Below, piece after piece: positions 1 to 7,453 of a stretch of 64,000 nucleotides of DNA. This stretch comes from Paenibacillus sp. Soil522 (GTDB lineage Bacteria > Bacillota > Bacilli > Paenibacillales > Paenibacillaceae), in the NCBI RefSeq assembly GCF_001428245.1, contig NZ_LMRV01000099.1, forward strand, positions 864 to 64,863, in the 5' to 3' direction. The notes beneath the pieces are model-generated. The model saw only the letters and a program-made list of their open reading frames with translations, did not search any database and was not told the origin of the DNA. Each line of letters opens with the position of its first letter. Positions within the stretch are counted from its first letter, which is position 1. A program made the translations under genes and the position numbers.

Positions 1-399
1 TTCAACAATGAGATCGTGGCTTGGAAACTCTCCGAACGTAACGATGTCAAACTCGTATTGGATACGATTGATCAGTGGACAAAGAAAAAAGACGTCGCGG
101 AAGCCGTGCTCCATTCGGACCAAGGCTTCCAGTACACGTCTCAAGCATACAACATACGGTTAGAAGCATTCAGCATCAAAGGCAGCCACTCTCGCAAAGC
201 AACCTGCCTGGATAACGCGTGCATCGAATCCTTCTTTTCGCATCTCAAAACAGAGAAGTTGTATCTCCATCAGTGTAAATCAGAAGCTGAGATTCATCAA
301 GCTATTGAGGAATACATCTATTTTTATAACTACCAACGATTTCAAGCCAAACTCAAACAGCGCGCGCCGATTGAGTATCGGCACGCGCTGGCAGCTTAG
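1..399 (+). CDS. IS3-family transposase OrfB, C-terminal part (5' cut by window edge)
   Basis: The reading frame is open from base 1 (FNNEIVAW...) and runs to TAG at 397-399, so the N-terminal part lies outside the window. The rve/DDE integrase core shows HSDQGFQYTS (second catalytic Asp) and, 36 residues later, the DNACIESFF segment with the catalytic Glu. The C-terminal YNYQRFQ...RAPIEYR signature is typical of IS3/IS150-group OrfB. It would catalyse element excision and insertion. A near-perfect hairpin (core GCCGAT/ATCGGC) lies in the last codons and is followed by a short T run. The right terminal repeat follows immediately. Known: IS3 elements make OrfAB by frameshifting; OrfA is not visible here. 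Confidence 0.9.
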   Translation, partial: FNNEIVAWKLSERNDVKLVLDTIDQWTKKKDVAEAVLHSDQGFQYTSQAYNIRLEAFSIKGSHSRKATCLDNACIESFFSHLKTEKLYLHQCKSEAEIHQAIEEYIYFYNYQRFQAKLKQRAPIEYRHALAA

Positions 400-535
400 C
401 TTTTTTCATCTGTCTACTTGACAGGGGTATGACCAACGATTTCAAGCCAAACTCAAACAGCGCGCGCCGATTGAGTATCGGCACGCGCTGGCAGCTTAGC
501 TTTTTTCATCTGTCTACTTGACAGGGGTATGACCA
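332..535. repeat. 100-bp tandem duplication of the IS 3' end
   Basis: Bases 332-435 are repeated exactly at 432-535 with a 100-bp period. The repeated unit holds the last ~22 codons of the transposase, its stop, the T run and the element's right terminal repeat, which ends in GGGGTATGACCA. The boundary shows a 4-base ACCA microhomology, as expected for slippage or a microhomology-mediated duplication. The second copy carries no start of its own and is non-coding. An assembly collapse or expansion artefact cannot be excluded. Confidence 0.9.
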
Positions 536-565
536 CAAGCAAAACCCGATCTGGTTTCTTTTGTT

Positions 566-727
566 TCAAATGTTTTGTCCCTCATCAAAGTTATACTTCC
601 ACTCTAACCTACCATCAAGATTACAACCGCAATTTTTAAACCTGTCATAATCTTCTTCAGTTGCATCGTAGTTTATTGTCATTGTTGAACTGCATTGATT
701 ACATTCCCATATATACCATTTTTCCAT
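566..727 (-). CDS. Small Cys-rich (zinc-ribbon-like) protein, 53 aa
   Basis: The start at 727 is chosen because AGGAGGGGG precedes the ATG (MEKWYIWEC...) at ideal distance; the longer open frame upstream has no such site. The protein has a CNQC pair near residue 10 and an NCGCN group near residue 35, a CxxC...CxC layout suggesting a single metal-binding ribbon, followed by an acidic C-terminus. The family is not recognised with certainty; such short proteins are common as hypothetical genes in Bacillales. It lies downstream of the DUF2905 remnant on the same strand, next to an IS end, so it may be a survivor of a disrupted locus. Confidence 0.6.
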   Translation of the reverse strand: MEKWYIWECNQCSSTMTINYDATEEDYDRFKNCGCNLDGRLEWKYNFDEGQNI

Positions 728-807
728 ATATCCCCCTCCTATTATTATGATCATTTCCAAAATCGAAAGTATATATAATAACAAAAAACGGAAAATTAAA
801 AAAAGAG

Positions 808-966
808 TCACTTGAAAAACCATCTCGCTATGGAAACAATCAATGACAATATAATGCTTATGACTATGCAAGTGACTATCGGGAAGTAGAACTTTACATT
901 TCCCTTCTCGACAGCAATATCACCAGGTAGTCGTCCAAGGTTTATAAACCGTCCTATACCGATCTT
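808..966 (-). pseudogene. DUF2905 membrane protein, 5'-truncated remnant
   Basis: Read on the minus strand from 966, the frame gives KIGIGRFINLGRLPGDIAV, then EKGNVKFYFPIVTC and a hydrophobic tail ending WFFK before TGA at 808-810. The LGRLPGDI...GN..FYFPI signature is characteristic of the DUF2905 family of small two-TM proteins. Family members normally have an additional N-terminal transmembrane helix and start codon; here the frame meets a TGA at 967-969 and no start exists, so the first ~20 residues are missing. The remnant lies close to an IS element, consistent with deletion or rearrangement. Function of the intact family is unknown. Confidence 0.75.
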
Positions 967-982
967 TCAAGAAGCATGGAAA

Positions 983-1013
983 AAACCAGGCCGAGTTAAA
1001 CTCGGCCTGGTTT
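983..1013 (-). terminator. Intrinsic terminator of the yjcZ-like gene
   Basis: A perfect 13-bp stem AAACCAGGCCGAG / CTCGGCCTGGTTT closes a 5-nt loop. On the minus strand it is followed by a T run (the A run at 981-985), so it terminates transcription coming from the small gene at 1179. Confidence 0.85.
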
Positions 1014-1068
1014 CAGGTTTGGAGGAATTATTGCAGTTGAATGGGGAACATTCAGTGAGTGATTAATA

Positions 1069-1179
1069 TCAGCAGACTCCGCCAAAAAATCCGCAGCTAC
1101 ATGCAATGATTACCAACAAAATGAATAGCACCAGAATAAAACCAATATTGTTATTAGCGCCGCCAACGATTCCAGACAT
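1069..1179 (-). CDS. YjcZ-family small spore protein, 36 aa
   Basis: The frame starts at 1179 with a GGAGGT ribosome site upstream and reads MSGIVGGANNNIGF, then ILVLFILLVIIACSCG and a Gly/Cys-rich end. The Gly-rich head, a single ILVLFILLVII membrane segment and a CSC motif define the YjcZ family (Pfam sporulation YjcZ), tiny spore-associated membrane proteins of Bacillales. A paralogue with nearly the same core lies at 34178-34282. Upstream is a sigma-K-like -10 with a GerE-like box, which supports expression in the late mother cell. Too short for ordinary gene callers. Confidence 0.88.
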   Translation of the reverse strand: MSGIVGGANNNIGFILVLFILLVIIACSCGFFGGVC

Positions 1180-1213
1180 TAAATATTCACCTCCGAAGTT
1201 TACTACCCTGTAG

Positions 1214-1246
1214 GTTATGCACGGTGTCTGCTTCATGTTTGGGTGT
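1214..1246 (-). promoter_or_regulatory. Sigma-K-like promoter with GerE-like box for yjcZ (1)
   Basis: On the minus strand the -10 reads CATAACCTA, matching the sigma-K pattern CATANNNTA. Twenty bases upstream of CATAAC is ACACCCA; the opposite strand of that site reads GTTTGGGTGTTT, a full match to the GerE consensus RWWTRGGYNNYY. The same two blocks at the same 20-base spacing occur before the second yjcZ gene at 34321-34353. The assignment is motif-based. Confidence 0.6.
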
Positions 1247-1494
1247 TTGTACTGGTTTTAATAGCCTAGATTAAATAAATAAAAACTTTGTCATTACGGG
1301 ACGCCGAGACGATTCGATGGTCAAGAAGTGATGCGAACCTATACGAGCTAGCGATTTTTTGCTATATCACTTAGGACGTGCTATAAAAATAGTAATGATA
1401 TACTTCTATTTTTTGTGTTATTATACATTTGTAATGTTTTAGTCCAAAAGCACTATACAAATATTGTAAAAGGAGAGGAAATCGATCAATAGAT
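1247..1494. other. AT-rich intergenic leader of the sensor kinase
   Basis: No coding frame or RNA gene is visible in this AT-rich stretch. It probably carries the kinase promoter, but no convincing -35/-10 pair stands out. AAAGGAGAGG (1469-1478) is the only Shine-Dalgarno-like sequence and lies unusually far (about 19 nt) from the ATG at 1495. Confidence 0.5.
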
Positions 1495-2781
1495 ATGGTA
1501 AATCAATTGCTCATTCATCTTGTTATCATATTGTTTCCGATCTTTATCCAACAGTTTTTTTTCACACGTAAAAAAATATCTGATAGCATTCCCTCTCAGA
1601 TTGTGAATGGATTAATGTTTGGCGCTTCGGCCATCCTTTGCATAGCCATGCCGGTTAATGTGCTTGGCAGTTTTCAAGGCGATTTAAGCAGCATTCCTAT
1701 AATTATTTCAATAGTATATGGATCTGGCAAATATGTGCCGGGAACAATCGTCATTGTCGTTGCCGCTTTGTACCGCATATACTTAGGTGGTGATGCCGTA
1801 TTATTAGCTACGGTTGCTTTACTGTTATGCGTAATTCCAAGCTTCTTTTTTGTTAAAACTTTTCAAAATTATTTAGCAAGAAAAAGAATATTCATTTGTT
1901 TGCTGTTATCGGCAAATACCGTAATTATCGGATTTATCATTCTTTTCCTATACATAGAGATCAATGATTATTCGCTAGAGAATCAAAAAAATTTCTATCT
2001 CATTCTTATTTTTTGGGGTGCAGTATCGTTCGTCGGGATGGGAATTTCCTCATTGCTTAAGGAGCATATCATTGAGACCAACTTACTAAAGCTTGAGCTG
2101 GAGCGCAGCGAGAAGCTGAAGATTGTAAGTCAAATCGCAGCATCTGTCGCACATGAAGTGCGCAACCCGCTAACGGTAGTCAAAGGTTTTCTTCAATTGC
2201 TCAAAGAGTCGGTGGATGACAAGAAGAAGGACTATTTGAAAATAGCGTTATCGGAATTGGAAAGAGCTGAATTTATTATCACCGATTATTTGAATCTGGC
2301 TAAGCCTCAGGCAGACCACCTTGAATTAATAGAGGTTTCGGGATTTCTGAGTAGCACGCTTGAGATCATGAACTCCTATGGATTGATTCAAAACGTTCAA
2401 ATGCACCTAAACTGCAATCAAACCGATCTCTTCGTATGGGCGGATAAGCCGAAGCTTTCTCAAGTGATACTGAATTTAATCAAAAATGGCGTGGAAGCGA
2501 TCCCAAATACGGGGGCAGTAACGGTAAACGCATATTATCGTAATGAGGAAATATTTATCGAGATCATCGATACAGGAAAAGGGATGACCAAGGAGGATTT
2601 GAACAACTTAGGTACGGCTTTCTATACAACAAAGGATACGGGCACAGGACTCGGCATTTTGGTGACCATTCGAATAGTTGAGGCATTAAACGGTAAAATC
2701 GTATTTGAAAGCGTATATGGCAAAGGTACGAAGGTTATCATCCGATTTCCGGCAGCAGAGCCGAGAAAATTAAAGTTATGA
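1495..2781 (+). CDS. Membrane sensor histidine kinase, 5TM-Lyt type (KinB-like)
   Basis: A 428-aa kinase. Residues ~1-190 form several membrane helices resembling the 5TMR-LYT receptor domain. The HisKA box has the phospho-acceptor His220 in VAHEVRNPLTVVKG, followed by the HATPase_c blocks: N box (LNLIKNGVEAIP), G1 (DTGKGM), F (FYTTKD) and G2 (GTGLGI). H-box and linker resemble the sporulation kinases (KinB/KinA group), which autophosphorylate and feed Spo0F. No response regulator lies next to it, which is usual for phosphorelay kinases. The ribosome site is far from this ATG, so the true start is not fully settled. Its ligand cannot be inferred. Confidence 0.85.
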   Translation: MVNQLLIHLVIILFPIFIQQFFFTRKKISDSIPSQIVNGLMFGASAILCIAMPVNVLGSFQGDLSSIPIIISIVYGSGKYVPGTIVIVVAALYRIYLGGDAVLLATVALLLCVIPSFFFVKTFQNYLARKRIFICLLLSANTVIIGFIILFLYIEINDYSLENQKNFYLILIFWGAVSFVGMGISSLLKEHIIETNLLKLELERSEKLKIVSQIAASVAHEVRNPLTVVKGFLQLLKESVDDKKKDYLKIALSELERAEFIITDYLNLAKPQADHLELIEVSGFLSSTLEIMNSYGLIQNVQMHLNCNQTDLFVWADKPKLSQVILNLIKNGVEAIPNTGAVTVNAYYRNEEIFIEIIDTGKGMTKEDLNNLGTAFYTTKDTGTGLGILVTIRIVEALNGKIVFESVYGKGTKVIIRFPAAEPRKLKL

Positions 2782-2806
2782 TACATATGTAAAGGCCAGT
2801 TCAGAA

Positions 2807-2845
2807 AAATGCCCCCAATCTCGCATGCAGAGAACGGGGGCATTT
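2807..2845. terminator. Bidirectional terminator between convergent genes
   Basis: Stem AAATGCCCCC / GGGGGCATTT with an inner TCTCGCATGCAGAGA hairpin lies between the kinase stop and the GH18 stop. A and T tracts on either side allow it to serve both strands. Confidence 0.8.
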
Positions 2846-2849
2846 GTCG

Positions 2850-4769
2850 TTATTTGATACGCAGCATCATCGTCCACAATTCAGAGCTTTCATAACCTAA
2901 CCGCCAAGCCGCAACGCCTGCTAAATCGTAAGCTTTAGCGATGTCGATACGGGCTTTCACAGTACTTTCGGTTTCCGCCCAGAAGAGGTAAGTATAGCCG
3001 TCTTTGACGTACTTGTATTTCATCTGGCCTGATTCATTGTCAAATACGCCTTGAGCATTCGTATCGGCAATCAGCTTCGGTACTTCTTTCATGTAAATCG
3101 CGCGGTTCCCCACCAGCTTATTTGAACTGTCGAGCTTCCATTCCCTTACGTAGAACGGAATGCCAAGCATGAGCTTGCTCCGCGGAATACCGTAGCTTAG
3201 AAATTGCTTCACGCCTTCCTGGACCCATTTCAAGCCTGCGACGGAGCCGGGCGTATCACTGCCGCTCCAGTGCTCGTCATAGGCCATGATTATGATCGTA
3301 TCCACAACAGCGGAGAGAGCAGCATGGTCGTAAGCGGTTACATGATTCCAGCTTAGGCTGCCTCTAGGCAGGTCAATGGATAGCTGCATTCCTTTCGCAT
3401 GAACCGCTTTCGCAAGAGAGGTAACGAAGGTGGTGAAGGCGGTTCGATCGCTGCCGGCTACCTCTTCGAAGTCGAGATTAATGCCAGCTGCTCCAAGCTG
3501 CGCGAGCTTGGCGACGAGATTGCTAATAAACGCCTGCTGAGCAGCTTTATTTTTCAGAAAGTCTGTCGTCAGCTTCTTGTTGAATTGGTTATGAACGAGC
3601 GGCATTACTTTTATGCCTTGTTCCTTAAAGGCGCCCGCGACCGCGATATCCGATGTATCCGTTATAGAGCCGTCCGCAGCGGCAAGTTCAAACCAGGTCG
3701 GCGAGTCAATCGATAAACCCTGCGTATTCGCCACATGATTGACTACGGCCTCGCTGGTCGAGCTGCCATTCCAGCCCATATATACGAGGCGCTTTGTATT
3801 GCTCCATATCGTACGGCCTTCGGAAGTGCGGACCGTACTGTTAGAATAAGCTTTCGCGAAAGCTACGGCGCTGCTGCGCGTGTTAAACGCTCTTAATTTA
3901 TTGTCTCCCTGGAAAACGGTTAAATAGGGAATGCCGGACCAATAAACGTTGCCTTTAAAGTAGACTTCAGCATTCGGCGTTTTCTTCGCAATGTGGACAG
4001 CTGCATCCAAGCTAAGTGAAGAGGTGACGATAACGCCATTTTTTTTGACCAAATAATTAGGTGCGTTCGAATGGACGATTTTGCCGGTTGCAACGTTTCG
4101 CACCTCACTGCCGGAAATGGGGGCAGAAGCGTTGATTGCATCGAAAAGGAAGGAATAGAGCGGTTTCTCTTCAACAGGCAAGCCGTCCACTGTAATCTGG
4201 TAGATTGGATTGGCTGCGCGCTGCGCTTTTTTTTGAGCATCGGTAAGGTTACCCCATACCCACTTGTTCGTCGTTAATTCGATAATGTGCGCGTTGCCCC
4301 ATTTTTTGGCTTCCTGTTTAGCGGCGGCAAGTGTAAGGAAGGACCAATTCTCCCTCGTATTGTCGCCTTGGTACACCTTAAACTTCGCATAGGACTGATA
4401 GGTCCAACCGATGTTTTCTAAATCGCGAATATGTACGTTGTTTAGCTTCTTAGCGACGGTTAATGCTTTATCGTAAGAGCTAAATTCCCAATTTGGGTTG
4501 GTCTGGCCGTTCTGATAAATTTTGTACCGCGGGAAGTTGTCCCATACCCAGCTGCGGCCGGCAATCGTTTCGACATGGCTATACCGGAATTTGCCTGCAT
4601 AAGCGATAGACTGCGGCTCCGTCGTAAATTCACGCAGCGCCTGGTCATTCTGATAGACACGGAACTTTGTCATTTGCATTGCTGCTGCGACTGTGATTCC
4701 GGCTGTACCTGTCATTACCGTTTGGAAAAATAATACCAGCAGCAAAGCGATGTTCAATTTTCTTCTCAT
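2850..4769 (-). CDS. Exported GH18 glycosidase with repeated N-terminal modules
   Basis: A 639-aa protein with an N-terminal signal/anchor segment (~1-30). Residues ~30-330 hold about six degenerate ~46-60-residue modules with a recurring pattern (xYxVYQgd ... F ... A..AKk ... W), perhaps a wall-binding array. The C-terminal GH18 barrel (~330-639) has the catalytic segment GINLDFEEV (acid Glu), the MAYDEHW strand and a closing AAWRLGYE with the conserved Trp. Bacillales relatives (YaaH, YdhD, YvbX groups) act on peptidoglycan or chitin-like glycans, several in spore cortex or coat; exact substrate unknown. Single gene with a terminator on its 3' side. Confidence 0.85.
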   Translation of the reverse strand: MRRKLNIALLLVLFFQTVMTGTAGITVAAAMQMTKFRVYQNDQALREFTTEPQSIAYAGKFRYSHVETIAGRSWVWDNFPRYKIYQNGQTNPNWEFSSYDKALTVAKKLNNVHIRDLENIGWTYQSYAKFKVYQGDNTRENWSFLTLAAAKQEAKKWGNAHIIELTTNKWVWGNLTDAQKKAQRAANPIYQITVDGLPVEEKPLYSFLFDAINASAPISGSEVRNVATGKIVHSNAPNYLVKKNGVIVTSSLSLDAAVHIAKKTPNAEVYFKGNVYWSGIPYLTVFQGDNKLRAFNTRSSAVAFAKAYSNSTVRTSEGRTIWSNTKRLVYMGWNGSSTSEAVVNHVANTQGLSIDSPTWFELAAADGSITDTSDIAVAGAFKEQGIKVMPLVHNQFNKKLTTDFLKNKAAQQAFISNLVAKLAQLGAAGINLDFEEVAGSDRTAFTTFVTSLAKAVHAKGMQLSIDLPRGSLSWNHVTAYDHAALSAVVDTIIIMAYDEHWSGSDTPGSVAGLKWVQEGVKQFLSYGIPRSKLMLGIPFYVREWKLDSSNKLVGNRAIYMKEVPKLIADTNAQGVFDNESGQMKYKYVKDGYTYLFWAETESTVKARIDIAKAYDLAGVAAWRLGYESSELWTMMLRIK

Positions 4770-4905
4770 AAGTTTGGCGAGCTCACTCCTCTCGTAGTCT
4801 AAAGGTTAGACGCAAGATGAGCAGGGAGGTTTCTTTAAATCTATCATTATTTCATTAGTAATTATTAGGAGGCTGATCGCTAACAGGAAAAAGCGCACAA
4901 AAAAA

Positions 4906-4952
4906 CATCCTGGACCTGCTTTATCATTACTGATAAAGCAAGCCGCAGGATG
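4906..4952 (-). terminator. Terminator of the DUF2653 operon
   Basis: On the minus strand CATCCTG ... GCTTTATCA-gtaa-TGATAAAGC ... CAGGATG forms a two-tier stem followed by a run of T (A run at 4899-4905). Confidence 0.85.
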
Positions 4953-4964
4953 CTTTCCTCGCGA

Positions 4965-5243
4965 TTAATCGGAAATATCCGCCCAAAATTGTTCGTCCGC
5001 ATCAAGCGTAATATTCGAACGGAACACGCGCCGATTATATTGCTTAAATATATATTGCTCGATAGCCTCGAGGATATTGGCTTCAATAATATATTGGCTG
5101 CGGCCGTTCACCCAAACTTCGGCCGTAAACCCATACTCTTCTTCCCAGGAGAGCTGCACTTCCACATCCGAAGGGCTTACGCCCCTGCGCTCAGCCATGC
5201 TATAGCAGATGGCGTTAATAATTTCATCCGTATATATACGCAC
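4965..5243 (-). CDS. DUF2653 / YxcD-family protein
   Basis: A 92-aa soluble acidic protein beginning MRIYTDEIINAICY with VEVQLSWEEEYGFTAEV in the middle. This resembles the YxcD (DUF2653) family of Bacillales, whose role is unknown. It starts two bases after the stop of the exported protein gene at 5246-5662, so the two form a small operon ending at the terminator at 4906. Family assignment is from memory of sequence pattern. Confidence 0.65.
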   Translation of the reverse strand: MRIYTDEIINAICYSMAERRGVSPSDVEVQLSWEEEYGFTAEVWVNGRSQYIIEANILEAIEQYIFKQYNRRVFRSNITLDADEQFWADISD

Positions 5244-5245
5244 GA

Positions 5246-5662
5246 TTAGTAAGGTCTCCGTTGATCTGGCGGGTTACGCTTGCTGCGCAGATAAACGAAC
5301 GCTACGCGGATAAGCATAATAACCGCGAAAATTGCGAGCAAATTAATCATCAAGCCAAGAATATTACCGAATGCGCCCAGGCCGGAGAACAAGCTGCCGA
5401 ACATTAAGCCTGCCAGACCGCCGATCATCAAGCCTTTCATCAGACTGCCGCCGCCGAAAAATCCGGGTTTTGTTGTACCAGTTGTAGCACCAGTTTTCGT
5501 TCCCGGATTCGTTTGACTAACGTTATCCGATTTCTTTGGGGTTTGCGTATAGCTTTGCTTAGGAGATTTAAGGCCGCCCCTTGGTTTTGCATCGGCATAC
5601 TGTCCGAACCCTAGCGTAAAAAATAGAGCTAATGCCAGTACAACCATGAATCCTTTTTTCAT
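5246..5662 (-). CDS. Exported glycine-rich membrane protein
   Basis: A 138-aa protein with a cleavable-looking signal (MKKGFMVVLALALFF...YADAK, ~1-25), a basic Thr/Pro-rich linker, a GGGSLMKGLMIGGLAGLMFG glycine-rich segment and a C-terminal hydrophobic helix (LMINLLAIFAVIMLIRVAF) with a basic tail. The layout resembles Bacillales proteins sometimes labelled Tim44-like, but there is no Tim44 fold evident. A good AGGAGGAG site precedes the ATG. Cotranscribed with the DUF2653 gene, suggesting joint action at the envelope; function unknown. Confidence 0.7.
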   Translation of the reverse strand: MKKGFMVVLALALFFTLGFGQYADAKPRGGLKSPKQSYTQTPKKSDNVSQTNPGTKTGATTGTTKPGFFGGGSLMKGLMIGGLAGLMFGSLFSGLGAFGNILGLMINLLAIFAVIMLIRVAFVYLRSKRNPPDQRRPY

Positions 5663-5854
5663 CTGTCTCTTCTCCTCCTGATATATGCTTCTAAAGCTAG
5701 TGCTAACAAGCTAAAATACGTCTAAAATAAACATTGGTTTCACTTATTCATATAGGATTGGTTTAAAGGTATGAAAGTATAAGCGACATATGCTAATATT
5801 TTTGTAAATGGCAACAAGACGAATGAATTATTTTCGCATGGCCGGGAGGATCTG

Positions 5855-6394
5855 ATGATTACTTTTCCTAATGCTTATATATCCTATTTGGTGGAATTCC
5901 ACGCTTCGCGAGATTATTTTGAATGCCATGAGCTGCTTGAGGAATATTGGAAGGAACATCCCGGAGACCCGTTTGCGAATACATGGGTGGGACTTATCCA
6001 GCTGGCGGTCGGACTTTATCATGAGCGGAGAGGCAATTTGCGGGGGGCAGCGAAAATGCTGGTGCAAGCAGAGCAAAAATTATCGTTATCGCCGCTGGAG
6101 AAGCTTGGAATTGATAAGGACAGCTTGCAAAAACAATTGATTCCGAGAATTGCTGCCTTGCAGGCGGAGGACGAGACGGTTTATTCTGACTTCAATCTTC
6201 GAATCATTAACGATGAGGTTTTTGCATTATGTAAGCAGGCTTGCAAAGATCGGGGGCTAGTCTGGGGCTCGCCAAGTCCGCTAGACGATGATTCGATCAT
6301 TCACCGCCATACGAGGAGAGACCGTTCTGATGTAATTGCCGAAAGACTGAAAGCCTATACAGCAAAAAAACGGGAGCGTAACGGTCTGTCTTAA
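5855..6394 (+). CDS. DUF309 domain protein
   Basis: A 179-aa soluble protein. Residues ~10-75 read FHASRDYFECHELLEEYWK ... GLIQLAVGLYHERRGN, the helical DUF309 signature (FF.CHE.LE..W ... G..Q.A...yh...gN). The remainder is a less conserved helical tail with a basic end. GGGAGG lies 5 nt before the ATG. Divergent from the exported-protein gene and ended by a shared terminator with the carbonic anhydrase gene. Biochemical role of the family is not established. Confidence 0.85.
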   Translation: MITFPNAYISYLVEFHASRDYFECHELLEEYWKEHPGDPFANTWVGLIQLAVGLYHERRGNLRGAAKMLVQAEQKLSLSPLEKLGIDKDSLQKQLIPRIAALQAEDETVYSDFNLRIINDEVFALCKQACKDRGLVWGSPSPLDDDSIIHRHTRRDRSDVIAERLKAYTAKKRERNGLS

Positions 6395-6414
6395 CAGCCG
6401 TGATGCTCCCGTTT
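6368..6414. terminator. Bidirectional terminator between convergent genes
   Basis: AAACGGGAGC pairs with GCTCCCGTTT, with an inner ACGG(T)CTGT/ACAGCCGT stem. It overlaps the end of the DUF309 gene and faces the carbonic anhydrase gene. Confidence 0.8.
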
Positions 6415-6420
6415 ATGTGA

Positions 6421-6987
6421 TTAGCCCTCAGGATAAGCAGAATCTACAAGCTCCAATTCACCCGTTTCCGAGTCGATGATTAATCCATGGACAAGAATGT
6501 TAGCCGGGAGCAGCGGATGATTTCGGATAATGCTCACGCTGTTCAAGACGCTGTCCCGAATATTATCGAGGCCTGTCAACCAGCGCATAAGATTGAGTCC
6601 GGAATGCTTCAGCGTTGTAATCGTATCGGCTGAAACGCCCCGTTCCTCCATATGCTGCATAATAAGCTCGGGGTTAATTCCGGTCATGCCGCAGTTCGTA
6701 TGGCCGATGACGAATACTTCGTCTGTCTGCAGTTCATATAGGGAAATAAGGATGCTCCGCATAATATTACCAAAGGGCTGGGTGACGATAGCGCCGGCGT
6801 TTTTGATAATTTTGGCGTCTCCGTTTCTGAGGTTCATTGCCTTAGGAAGCATTTCCGTTAAGCGCGTATCCATGCAGGTGACAATGACCATCCGTTTATC
6901 CGGATATTTGCTTGTGGAGTATTTCTCGTATTCACGGTTTTCAACGAATTGCTTGTTATAGTTTAGGATTTCATCGATTTTGTTCAT
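6421..6987 (-). CDS. Beta-class carbonic anhydrase
   Basis: A 188-aa enzyme interconverting CO2 and bicarbonate. Zinc ligands are visible: Cys38 and Asp40 in VTCMDTRL, and His96/Cys99 in GHTNCGM, with the family's RNAGA-like KNAGAIV strand. Its compact length fits the Bacillus YtiB-type clade. It overlaps the upstream Fe-S-type gene by 4 nt (start 6987, upstream stop 6984), so translation is coupled. Cytoplasmic, no signal peptide. Confidence 0.92.
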   Translation of the reverse strand: MNKIDEILNYNKQFVENREYEKYSTSKYPDKRMVIVTCMDTRLTEMLPKAMNLRNGDAKIIKNAGAIVTQPFGNIMRSILISLYELQTDEVFVIGHTNCGMTGINPELIMQHMEERGVSADTITTLKHSGLNLMRWLTGLDNIRDSVLNSVSIIRNHPLLPANILVHGLIIDSETGELELVDSAYPEG

Positions 6988-7316
6988 GCTGCACTTCCTT
7001 TGGTGATGAAGCGTAGGTGCAATGTATAGATTTGACTATCGCTCTTCAGACTAAAGCTGTTACGCTCCGTATTGTAATCTACGCGAAGCTGAGGCTCATA
7101 ATAAACCTCATGCCGCGGTTCATACCAGAAGGGAAGGGGCTCGCCTTGCGCGAGCTTGTCGTCGACAGAAGGCTCACTTATTAGCTGAAGCGCAGGAACG
7201 CCGCTGACGACGCAGCCGCAGCCCTCCGTATCGTGGAGCAGCTTAAGCTGTTTTGTCCCGTCTTCTAAATAAGGGGATAACCGGTCCGTAGCTGCTTTGG
7301 AAAAAACAATATGCAT
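6984..7316 (-). CDS. HesB/YqkB-like iron-sulfur-cluster-type protein
   Basis: A 110-aa protein starting MHIVFSKAATDRLSPYL, with a TEGCGCVVSG Cys-rich loop near residue 32. The beta-rich pattern and loop resemble the YqkB branch of the HesB/IscA (Fe-S biosynthesis) superfamily. It lacks the C-terminal CGC pair of canonical A-type carriers, so cluster carriage is not certain. First gene of a two-gene operon with the carbonic anhydrase, divergent from the M32 peptidase. Confidence 0.75.
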   Translation of the reverse strand: MHIVFSKAATDRLSPYLEDGTKQLKLLHDTEGCGCVVSGVPALQLISEPSVDDKLAQGEPLPFWYEPRHEVYYEPQLRVDYNTERNSFSLKSDSQIYTLHLRFITKGSAA

Positions 7317-7453
7317 ATGGTTCCCTCTCTTTCTATCTATTGCACAGTATGTCTAGCAGGTTTAAGATGATTATAAGGATTGACATACGTAAGATCAAGT
7401 GAAGTTCCTATGAAAGGAACGCGGTTCCGAATCGAGAATAGGAAGGTGGAAAA

